Positions 45,186 through 54,505 of a stretch of DNA of 64,000 nt are shown in pieces; within the stretch, counting starts at the first letter, position 1; the number at the start of each line of letters is the position of its first letter. Made by a program: the position numbers and the translations under genes. The DNA is from Inonotus obliquus (lineage: Eukaryota; Basidiomycota; Agaricomycetes; Hymenochaetales; Hymenochaetaceae), in NCBI GenBank assembly GCA_032164295.1, contig JAJHTX010000006.1, forward strand, positions 1,922,001-1,986,000. The letters run 5' to 3'. The notes beneath the pieces are model-generated. The model worked only from the letters and a program-made list of their open reading frames with translations, was not told the origin of the DNA and made no database searches.

Positions 45186-47461
45186 CTACCTCCCCGTCAC
45201 CTTCTCCCAAATCGGCGTTAAAGCCTGCGCAACAGTCTTCGCAGCAGCATCCAAACACTCCCTCTCATCCTCATCCTCCACACATCTTAAAACCTTTCTC
45301 GAACTCCATCTATCAGGGTGAAACCTTTTATGGCTCATCACAACGACCGCTTTATACTCTTCCGGCGAACAACTTGATCTGATCTCCCGAAAGAACGATT
45401 CGACGGCTTGCCAATCTATATCTTCCACGCCGAATGTTCCGGGTCGGGAGAGAACAGGCCATGGGATTGTCTCGAATACGACGACGTCCCCTTTAGAGAA
45501 ATTAAGCTTGTCGAACGACTCGGACAGGTTCATGTAGCGGTCCAGTGCCGTTACTCTATTCCAGAGTCTAAACGAGGAGAAGCTTCGCGCTTCTCGAATG
45601 GCTGCTTCTCTGACGCGCCTTCGTTTTTCCCGCAGTTGAGCTGCTGCCGCTTCCCGAGCACGTCGTTCCTCTTCAGCTTTACGACGCCTTTCTTCTTCTT
45701 TGTCCTTCGCCTGTTGTTCAGCAGACCTTTGTTTAGCGTCTGCTTTTTGAGAAGAAGATTCTTGTTCAACGACGCGGGCTTTACGTCTAGCTTCGGCAGC
45801 AGCCCTTTCCTCCGCCTCTCGAGCAGCGCGTTTCCGAGCTTGCTCCTGCCAAAAAGGTTTGTCCTTTTCCAGTTCAGCGATCTTTCGCCTTGACTCCTCG
45901 ATGGCAGCCCGTCGTTGAGCGTCTAGTTCACTTTCAGCCCGTGTTTCTTGGCCAAATTGCGATCGTGCGCTCTGGGACTGATGGAACTGTGTGAAGTCCG
46001 GCGGTGATGGAGAAGGACCTTGACCCGTTTCTGAGCGCTCGACGCGGGGAGACAGTGGCCGATTTCCAGTTCTTGAACCTACGCGTTTCTCATCAGTGTG
46101 GTTCATCAAGGAGAAGGAAAGGCTGCACATACCGTTTTCACTGGGAGTAGCAGTACGAGCATATTGAGACAACTCTTCTGCTGCTTCCTTATAGATGGCC
46201 CTCATCAACCTAGCATTGAGCGCCTCCGAACGTGCTTTATTACGCCGGTCTAATTCTTCCTTTCGAGCAGCAGCCCGTTTCTGCCGCTTTATTTCTATTT
46301 GATTCCTAAGAACGAAAGGGGAAGCAGTGCGGCAGCGTTTATTCCGCTCAGCTTTTTCGTACGGCTTGAAACGTTGCTTCTGGTTATCGCCGTTATCGCT
46401 GTCGCTGGATGTACCGCCGGCGTCACTGAAGTATTCAACTAATCGTACATTAGAATAATTTGTATATCACAGCAGCTACATAACCGTACCTTTCCGTTTA
46501 TTGGCGGGTGAACTCGCAGGCTGGGATGGCAATGTCGAGCTTTCGGGAGGTGGGCATTCCGACCAAGACATCGAATCATCCTCGTCTTCATCGGCAACTC
46601 GCGTCTTCCATGCCTTCCTCCTGTCACTAGCCTGCTGGGATCTTCTTCGTGCGTCCTCGGTGTTAGCTCGCACTTTTCGGAGACGCGAACTTTGACGACG
46701 CGGAAAGAAAGATTCTTCATTAATGAACATATCATTAACTTCCTCTTCATCGGCTTCGTCCTCTCCTTGGACCTCAGCCCGCCCTTTACATTCCATAGGT
46801 GGGATGTAGTAGGGCGCATAACCCCGGGCCTTCTTCCTTTGTCCATCCGAATTGCTTCCGGAGGGCCAACGGCTTACTGTACTCTCTGACGCACGCCGTT
46901 TCGCCCTGGGAGTTGGAGTGACTGGTGGCTCGACAGAGAATGAAGCCGGATTTGTAGGAGTAGGCGTCGGAGGAGCGCTTGAGTTGGCGTCGATGGTAGA
47001 CAGTTGTGGAGGTAAACGGACTACACACATGAGCTCACGATCCAGTTTGAAGAAATCCCAGTGATCCTGGGTCAACGTCATAGGTTGACTGTAAAAGAGT
47101 TAGCAACGCGATTGAGCATATACGAGGCTCATACGTACCCGAAAAAGAGCACAACCCTTGGCCAGAAGCCTTCATTCTCCACTCCCCGCTCTCGACGGGC
47201 GTTCGGCACGAACCTCCACGTGCATCGACCGTCCGGAGGAGTCTCAATTACAATACGCTTTGGGCGACAAAGCTCTTCATTCAAAGAAAGCTTCAGGAAC
47301 GCAGACGCGCCAAGTTGATCCCCTGTTGCCGTGGAAGGGTCAAAAGCCGCGAAATGGACGGTGGTTCCGGGAGCTCTTATTATTCTCTGTGCCGATGCGT
47401 TAATGAGATCATCCGTCGGGCCTGGAGGCTGCACGAACTGTCCACCGGGTACGAACGACAT
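45186..47461 (-). CDS. Coiled-coil protein with C-terminal J-like HPD region
   Basis: Exons in coding order: 47461-47139, 47088-46490, 46438-46133, 46078-45186, giving 706 residues with closed phases. The first 130 residues form a compact domain (HFAAFDPSTATGDQLG, RIVIETPPDGRCTWRF, WDFFKLDRELMCVVRL). A long disordered, Ser/Pro- and Arg-rich middle follows, then a charged helix of about 120 residues rich in EARRKA and EEERR repeats. The last 130 residues contain VVVMSHKRFHPDRWSSRKV with an HPD tripeptide in a helix-loop-helix context. This recalls the divergent J-like C-terminus of NFKBIL1-type proteins more than a canonical DnaJ domain, which sits N-terminally. Function unknown; a co-chaperone-like role is a guess. 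The inverted-repeat element lies 219 bp upstream of its start codon. Confidence 0.8.
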
Positions 47462-47680
47462 GGAGGAGTAGCACCGACTCGAATAGAGGCCCTTATAGTT
47501 TTAGACAATCAAAAGTGAATCCACTAAGAGCGTATGATGAGGGGAGGGTATGGTCGGTCGTGTTGTGCTAAAAACGCGTTGGTGTGGCTGCTTGTGTCTG
47601 ATCAGCTCAGATCCTCGTCTTACGTAATCAAGCACATGAGCTTCACGTGCGTTTCGTGCCCAATATAAATATATTATAAT

Positions 47681-48513
47681 TGGTGCCTGGCACGGCCTGT
47701 GAAAAATCCGTGACACTTTTACCCGGTCGGAGTTTTACATAATCTCCATTTATGGTAACTTGCGTCGATCTTCATGGACCACTTTCCGTCCCCACTAAAT
47801 CCCTTGAATATGTAGTTCCACAGAGTTCGAGTTATTTGTCCCTTTCTTTCAACACAAAAAGGCTTAGAATAGCTATCCAATGTGAAATATATCAAGTACA
47901 AGTCTATTGTAGGTGATATTCAAGCAGAATACACATGTCTGTTTTCATTTATGTGTCACGTGATCTTATTTTGGCTTTTTTGCATGACCATATCTTCCTC
48001 TGAAAACACTCATAAAACACCTTTAAAACTGCTTGTGCACTATGTATGAGTGTATTAGAGTAGTCCTGTCAACAATTTGCAAAACAAATTGACTTACTGG
48101 TGTGGAGATTAGCATCTACAATAGACACAGCAGCATATATGCTTAATAGCTCAACGAATTCGTGCTCTTTCATTGTGTTTCTTTCACATATCTGAATCTT
48201 AAGGAAAAATAAAGATTTTGTACAAAAAACATTTTGTAGAAATGTCTTAGTTATTTATATATGCATCTAAAATCGCCATATCTTGACATTTGGTAGGTAC
48301 TTTTTTTGATTTTTTTTGACAGTCTTGCTCAGAATCTCAAAAAATAATTTTTGAATATTTTTTCGGATTTTATTTAGTGTGGTGGAGGACAGGACGAGCC
48401 ATCGAATCTCTAAACAAAAAGTGAAACAGGTGAATCCGTGCGTCGATCGCCGCTTAGCCATGGGAGGGACCGTGGGAATGTCACGGAAATTACATAGGCC
48501 GTGCCAGGTACCA
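47681..48513. mobile_element. 833-bp non-autonomous inverted-repeat element (MITE-like)
   Basis: The left end reads TGGTGCCTGGCACGGCCTGT and the inverted right end TGGTACCTGGCACGGCCTAT. Both continue to a shared TCCGTGACA, so the terminal inverted repeats are about 35 bp with few mismatches. The element is flanked directly by TTATAAT on both sides (47674-47680 and 48514-48520), a probable 7-bp target duplication. That word is nearly palindromic, so it could also be part of the repeat. The interior is AT-rich with no transposase-like frame. I cannot assign a superfamily. Confidence 0.75.
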
Positions 48514-48709
48514 TTATAATATAATGCTTCCCTACCTTCTAAATTTCTTCTGCAACCACATCCACCCTTATTTGTAACTCGATAGTCAATATGTCGAGAT
48601 ACTTGTGAGTGCCTGTTCGGTTGCAGTAACTTGCCTGATCTGCATTTCTATCCCGCAGGCGAGCAAATTGAGGTAGCACCCGTGGAAACATACTCTCAAG
48701 ACTAGTCAC

Positions 48710-48760
48710 TCTCTTACCACAAACTGCTCTCTTACCGCAACCGCTTTCTTACCGCAACCG
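48710..48760. repeat. 17-bp tandem repeat, three units
   Basis: Three head-to-tail units of the form CTCTCTTACCGCAACCG, the first diverged (ACCACAAACTG). Non-coding, 200 bp to the right of the inverted-repeat element. Confidence 0.75.
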
Positions 48761-49485
48761 TGATCTCCTCAGATCACGGGCTTTGATAGTACTTCAGGTA
48801 TTTCAACCGAACAGGGTATGAGCTATCAAAGATCATTTTTCCCAATGCAAACGCGTCGCCTCCTTCCTGCCTGATGCTCAAGTCCAGACAATATCCTGTT
48901 TTCCCGTGTCCAGACGCGAAATTGCATTCTTGCTTACTTGAGTCCTGTCAAGTCGATAACTCCGCAGTCATCCATGTTCTATGGAGTCTGCCTTATTTTC
49001 CGGACATGTTTCGAGCTGTGAAACACAGGGTGCGAAATCGTTCATGGATCGCAAAATGGAATGCATTATGATTGGACTGCACGCGATGCCACCAGGGTGA
49101 TAGGACCAAATTGCAGCCACATTTGACTTCCATCGCACGATCGAGTAACACAGCCGAGTACAGTATCACCGATTTTGGTGCGTCAGTTTTGGTAACATCA
49201 TATACTAACTTAGAGCTCATTCTGATGTATTTGGGACATTTTTTAAGGTACTCGAGCTATGCCTGGGGTGAAGAAAGCACTCGATACAACGCAATAACAG
49301 CCGTCACCTCAGGAAACATCTACTTCAATTCAAGTGTCAAACCTGAAGGTTTCTGGAATCGATTTTCATGGAACATAGCGGCGTCCGAGAAGAGGAACCA
49401 CTCTTGCAAGCTCGCTCCCCAGTCCTTCCATTGAAACCTAAAGAATCTACCTATCCCGGCGCACCTCTCGAGGCAGTCTTTTGGG

Positions 49486-49494
49486 TATATAAAG
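49486..49494 (+). promoter_or_regulatory. TATA element of secreted-protein gene 1
   Basis: TATATAAAG, 90 nt upstream of the ATG at 49584. The gene at 51026 has a similar element (TATAAAA, 50874-50880). Confidence 0.6.
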
Positions 49495-49583
49495 CAAGCT
49501 CTACAACTCCTTGCCCATCATTCCACAACCCCAACAGTCCTTACTACAGTCACTTAGTCGACTTTCCTTACAAAAACACAGCC

Positions 49584-50439
49584 ATGCACTCCTTCATCGT
49601 TGTCACCATCCTCTGCTCCCTTATACAGGCAGCTGTTGCAGCACCTGCAGTAAGTCCGCGACTTGCTATCCGTCTCTACGCGTCCATGTTCCTCCTGCTA
49701 ATGAATATTTATTCACCAGGGTATGCCCCTTTTAAGTGTTACTGACGTATCAGGGAGCAATGTTACTCAGGCTACCGTTATTTCCTAGGCATTATTCCCA
49801 GCGGAATCACCAGTCTCGGCGGAGTCACCAGTCTCGGCGGAATCACCAATCCCGGAGCCACCAATCTCGGAGGAGTCACCAATCTCGGTGGAGTCACCAA
49901 TGCTGGCGGAGTCACCAATACTGGCGACCTCACCAATCTTGGCGGAATCACCAATCTCGGCGGAGTCACCAATGCCGGAGACGTCAGCAATCTCGGCGAC
50001 ATCACCAATCTCGGCGGAATCACTAAGCTCGGCGGAGTACCTGGTCTCGACGGAGTCACTAGTCTCGGTGGAGTCGTCGGAGGAGTCACCAGTACCGCTG
50101 GACTCACCAATACCGGACTCACTGGCCTAGGCCTAGGTAAAACCCTGAGCGGTGGTACGGTAAGGTTCTATCGCGTCCAGTGTATTTCAACGTCGTACTG
50201 AGTGAATTCGCGTAATCGGACAGGTAGTGACACGTTCCCTGGGGCACTCAGGTAGTGGTGCACATGTCGCTCCGGGCGTTCCCAAGGTGGGTAATATCAA
50301 CAATCACGAATGAAAGTATACATGAACTAGTAATGAACTAATGACTAACGAATAGGTCGTAAGAGATGTAATCGATTCCCTGACTCAGGTTGCCTCGGTG
50401 ACTTCCATATTGGGCGTTCCCTTGCCTACTGCATTGTAA
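49584..50439 (+). CDS. Secreted protein with hexapeptide repeats
   Basis: Exons: 49584-49649, 49720-49735, 49789-50159, 50224-50286, 50356-50439, giving 199 residues with closed phases. The signal peptide MHSFIVVTILCSLIQAAVAA is followed by APAGMPLL. Residues of the third exon are about nineteen copies of a six-residue unit, consensus G-G-V/I-T-N/S-L, encoded by 18-bp repeats. The register L-G-x-x-T-x fits the left-handed beta-helix hexapeptide rule [LIV]-[GAED]-x2-[STAV]-x. A non-repetitive tail follows, ending SVTSILGVPLPTAL. No cysteine is seen in the mature part. The second exon is only 16 nt and is the least certain part. The frame is fixed by the two downstream introns, both phase 0, which lead to a clean stop. 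No known family is recognised; it could be a wall or matrix protein or an effector-like secreted protein. Confidence 0.75.
49789..50130 (+). repeat. 18-bp coding tandem repeat
   Basis: About nineteen imperfect units of the type GGCGGAGTCACCAATCTC. Because the period is a multiple of three, all three forward frames and one reverse frame stay open over most of it. Only the frame reading GGVTNL connects to the downstream exons. Confidence 0.9.
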
Positions 50440-51025
50440 GCTCGGTCCTTTCGACGAGCAATCCGAGAAGTTGTAATGCGAAGCCGGGTTTCGTTGATTA
50501 GCTTTTCGCTTCGGTATTTTGGTGTTAAATGGACTAGTGTTCACTCTGACCGTTGATAATATTGATTTTATTTCGTGCGAATGATTGAAGCGTTCCATAA
50601 GGCATTGCGCTAATAGAAGATGTCAGTCCGACCAGCCACTCTTGAACATCTTCGTCATCTGGTAATCTGGACAAAGTGCACGAATATAACCTTTTCCCAG
50701 AGCAACAAGGACTCGGATATATATAGACCATATCACCCAAATATGCTACGTCATGACTATCTTGGTCAACGAGCCAATGAACGACGTCCGCCGATCTGAA
50801 GTGGCCCAGTCGATCTTCCAGCCAAAGATCATCTGAAGTATGTTCAATACGAGGCTGACAGTTCTCAAAATATTATAAAAACCCACCTCTGCGCAAGATC
50901 TCCCTTCAGCAGCTTGATTCACAACTACTTCCACCTTCTCGTACTTCCCACTTCTACTTTCACGTTCTCTTGAGCCACACATACCACTACTATACAACCG
51001 TCAATTAAACAAACAACGATCCAAA
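50440..51025. promoter_or_regulatory. Upstream region of secreted-protein gene 2
   Basis: 586 bp without a gene. TATAAAA at 50874-50880 lies 145 nt before the next ATG. The 5' leader after it is pyrimidine-rich, ending in an A-rich stretch before the ATG. Confidence 0.5.
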
Positions 51026-51539
51026 ATGCGTTCCTTCGTCATAGCCGCCGTTGTCTTGTCGTTCTTCCAGGCCGCTCATGTGGCTGTTGCAGCACCTCAG
51101 GTAAGTTTGCTGATTGTCGTCCATTCTTTTACTCGTTCATGATGTGCTTCTGGATTAATCGCGGACGTGCTCGTTAGGATCATCTAAACACCCTTAGTGT
51201 CCGTGACAATTTGAACACAAGCGCAGCCACCGATGCTACAACTGTAAAGTAACTCCATGCAACAGTTAAATGGTTCACTAATTTGTCTCATTCTGTCACG
51301 TCCAGGAAGCCGAAATTGCAGACGGCCAGGGAAATAGCAATGTTCGTCGCGATGACATTCTGGGCCTCCCGGTGAGTGGCAGGAACGAGGATGTACTTGC
51401 CCGTATGCTAAGAACGTATCTTTAGGGGAGCTCGAGTGATTCCACATCTCTCAATGGTACGACGAGTTCGGCATCCGTGTCTCAGACAGAGACGACGTCG
51501 AGCACTTCCGACAATTCAGAGGCAACTAACATATTGTAG
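51026..51539 (+). CDS. Small secreted Ser/Thr-rich protein
   Basis: Exons: 51026-51100, 51306-51371, 51426-51539, all phase 0, giving 84 residues. The signal peptide MRSFVIAAVVLSFFQAAHVA ends near VAAPQ, where the first intron lies. The short middle ends NSNVRRDDILGLP; the RR pair could be a Kex2-type processing site. The tail is about 37 residues, mostly Ser and Thr (LNGTTSSASVSQTETTSS), a likely O-glycosylated region. No cysteine and no domain is seen. The signal peptide resembles that of the gene at 49584 (M-x-SF, then QAA, then VAAP), and in both genes the first intron follows it directly. Function unknown. A small alternative exon near 51228-51250 is possible. Confidence 0.7.
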
Positions 51540-52207
51540 TGCCTCGTCAACGTTTGAACCTCGGAGGTTTTACCCCATGAGCGTCAAGGATATGTGTATT
51601 CCTGTTGATATCTCCTTGCATATTATTGTGTCTATGGAATCTTTGAGTTATTGTATGTTTGTTTATTGATACATCGTGGCATAGTATGCTCTCTCGGAGG
51701 GACTGGTTGCGCGAGCTCGCCCTGAGAAACGTTCCATGATTGAATGGACAACTACTCGCCAGACCTTGTTGGGTTGAAAACAGTACGAAACTCTTGAAAT
51801 ACCAGACAGAAACTGAAGAGTCCACTGCGAGAAGAACAAGGGGCACCAGGCAACTTGGGCGAAAATTTTAGCACGAGTTGATATTTTCTATCTTTGACGG
51901 AACCAGAACGGCGATGACTGTGTGTGGTCGAAGAGCGCTTAAGGCCAAGTTCTCTCGGCTGGGCAAAGCGGACACAAACGTGGGAATTGACCGGTGACCG
52001 GGAATGGCGGCTAGCCGTCGACGCCGGGGTGTCTGCTTCGATTATTTTTATAGTATTTTACAACCAATTACACAATACGTTGGATACTCAGGCCAGAGTA
52101 CTAGTCGACGTAACTTGAACTCGAACCACAATCATCTCCTGGTCGTTCGAGCTTGGTCTAGTTTACCGTTAAACCCAGATAACGCGGAACGAGCTTGTGT
52201 TTGGAAG
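51540..52207. other. Intergenic region before the PrpD-family gene
   Basis: 668 bp without a recognisable gene. It holds the 3' region of the small secreted gene and the promoter of the next. No repeats are seen. Confidence 0.5.
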
Positions 52208-54141
52208 ATGCTATCGCTCTCGCGTGTCCCCAAAACGTCCCTCCTCGCCTTCACTCGGAATTTCGGACGCTCTGCCATATCACCTGCTGTATATGCCGCG
52301 TCCATTCACACTTCTTCTCGTACACGACCTCTCTCTCCGGCACTTTCATTCTCTCCTCAGTCTTCCTTACTTAACCCAGCGAGAATCGTCGGTTCACGAG
52401 CAATGTCCGCTGAGAGTGCTGAACGTCCCCAACCCGACAAGGTCCTCGTCGACATCGCCGATTATATCCATAAATTCACGGATTACTCGCCTCTTGCTGT
52501 CGAAACCGCGCGTCTCTGCTTGATTGACACAATAGGATGCGGTCTTGAGGGGCTAAGGTTCGAGCATTGTAGGAGGTTGCTGGGTCCTGTCGTCGAGGGC
52601 ACTGTTGTACCGAACGGTAAGGAATATGAATATGAATGGAATCTCGGAAATGCTCGGAAGTGTCTAACGAAGAGATACGCGCACAGGCACCAAGGTCCCT
52701 GGAACGAATTACCAGCTTGATCCTATCCGGGGTGCTTTCAATATCGGAACCATGATTCGATGGCTTGACTTCAACGATTGTTTCTTGGCAGCTGAATGTA
52801 TGCTTATACTATCTTTTTTTCCCATACGACGTACTGAACTTATCACCACCAAAAGGGGGTCATCCGTCTGACAATCTCGGTGCGATCCTCGCCGTCGCAG
52901 ACCATCTAACCCGCTCGGGGAAGGCGCATCTCACAGTCCGCGACCTCCTACAAGGGATGATCCAAGCACACGAAATCCAAGGATGCATCGCGCTTCTCAA
53001 CTCTTTCAATCGCGCCGGTCTCGACCATGTCGTCCTCGTCAAAGTCGCGTCAGCAGCAGTCGTCTCCCGCCTTTTGGGTCTCTCCCGTGAACAGACGATC
53101 GATGTCGTGAGTCAGGCATGGGTTGACGGACAATCGCTTCGCACGTACCGTCACGCACCCAACACCGGCTCACGTAAATCCTGGGCAGCAGGTGACGCCT
53201 GTATGCGAGCCGTACACCTCGCATACCTCGTCCAACGAGGCGAAATGGGTCTCCCGAGCGTTCTCACAGCTAAAGGTTGGGGATTCTACGACGTCCTCTT
53301 CAAAGGCCACCAATTCGACTTGGATAGGCCGTATGGAAACTACATCATGGAAAACGTTCTTTTCAAGATCTCTTACCCGGCTGAATTCCATGCTCAAACT
53401 GCTGTCGAAGCTTCACTGATTTTGCATGAGCAACTTAAAGCTCGTGGATTGTCTTCGGATGATATCAAGAGTCTTCAAGTCCGTACTCAGGAGGCTGCTA
53501 TGCGCATCATTAACAAGAAGGGAAAACTGCATAACTTTGCCGATAGAGAGTACGTGTTCCTACCTTTCTCGTGTTGATTTACTTAACGTCTATGCCCATG
53601 TAGTCATGACATCAACTACATGATTGCCTACCCACTCATCTTCGGCGAGTTGACCTCGGAGTCCTAGTACGTCTTACCCTTCCTCATTATCCCCGAACCT
53701 CTTCATATTTACCCATTCCAGCTCCGACGAAGCAGCCGCAGACCCTCGCATCGACGAACTCCGTGCCAAAATTACCTGCGTGCAAGACACCCAATTCAGC
53801 ACGGACTATCACGACCCAGAGAAACGCTCTATTGGCAATGCGATCACCGTCACGCTGAAAGATGGTACCGTCCTCGATGAGGTCGTTGTAGAGTACCCCG
53901 TTGGACACAAACGCCGCCGCGCAGAAGGTACGCCGCTTCTCATGCGCAAGTTTGAGCGCCATATCAGTCATCACTTCGATGATGGTCACAGGAAACGGTA
54001 CGTACCAATGCTATGCTACTCTATTTCTTTCTACCTCTTTGCTAAAGGATGTACTTCAGGATCCTGGAGACCGTATCCGATGCAGAGAAGTTCTACAAGC
54101 TCCCCGTTGACCAGTTTACCGACTTGTTCGTGAAGGCGTGA
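52208..54141 (+). CDS. 2-methylcitrate dehydratase (PrpD/MmgE family), mitochondrial
   Basis: MmgE/PrpD-family dehydratase; the fungal mitochondrial member converts 2-methylcitrate to 2-methyl-cis-aconitate in propionyl-CoA breakdown. Exons: 52208-52616, 52687-52797, 52856-53549, 53604-53666, 53722-53997, 54060-54141, giving 544 residues with closed phases. The N-terminus ([20 protein letters not shown]) is basic and Ser-rich, as expected for mitochondrial import, and the domain starts at [12 protein letters not shown]. Family blocks: [76 protein letters not shown] and [12 protein letters not shown]. Length matches fungal PrpD. Methylcitrate synthase and methylisocitrate lyase are not in the window. 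Confidence 0.94.
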
Positions 54142-54505
54142 GATAGATTATCGGAGAGAGCCATCATATTGCGATAATTTGAATATGCTTTGCTACCGAT
54201 CGACACGATCTTGACATTAAATAAGAGTCATGCATGTACAATACCGCAATTATGAACTCGACAAGTCGAGCGGAAATAGAGAAGTCTTAAAGCACAGAGT
54301 CAAGAAAGAAGTGCGTATTTCGGACATCGCAAAACAGGCGAGCGCTAAGCTGAAGAAAGGATTATGGGTTTCGCGGGAATCAACAAGAAAACAAGTGAAA
54401 GAGATACTCTTCGTCCGTGCGAAATCAGGGTGGTTGGAACAAAAAGCATGGGAGTTGCATATTGCACGACGCGCGCTGCACTCTTCTATAACGAATCTCA
54501 TGATT
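54142..54505. other. Convergent intergenic region
   Basis: 364 bp between converging stop codons. The open frames present on either strand have no recognisable features. Confidence 0.5.

Larger units (their letters stand above)
48514..49583. other. Region between the inverted-repeat element and secreted-protein gene 1
   Basis: No complete gene. At 48591 a short leader-like stretch with an ATG, a consensus donor (GTGAGT, 48605) and acceptor (CCCGCAG, ending 48658) looks like the 5' end of a gene, but the frame closes after eight codons. A 17-bp tandem repeat lies at about 48710-48760. The open frame 49072-49434 has no recognisable features. TATATAAAG at 49486-49494 is the likely TATA of the gene at 49584, 90 nt before its ATG. 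Confidence 0.5.

Noticed and set aside
47681..48513. Solo LTR
   Set aside because: Ends are inverted over about 35 bp rather than the short TG..CA of an LTR, and no primer-binding site or polypurine tract is seen.
48709..48762. CRISPR-like array
   Set aside because: Only three 17-bp units with no spacers, in a eukaryotic genome; a plain tandem repeat.
49072..49434. 120-codon open frame between the inverted-repeat element and the first secreted gene
   Set aside because: No motif, no good start context and no splice partners; overlaps what should be promoter.
49736..50130. Long open frames in the other two forward frames and the reverse strand of the 18-bp repeat (SHQSRR, ESPISA and PPRLVTP repeats)
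   Set aside because: They are open only because the repeat period is a multiple of three. Only the GGVTNL frame joins downstream exons in phase and ends in a non-repetitive coding tail.
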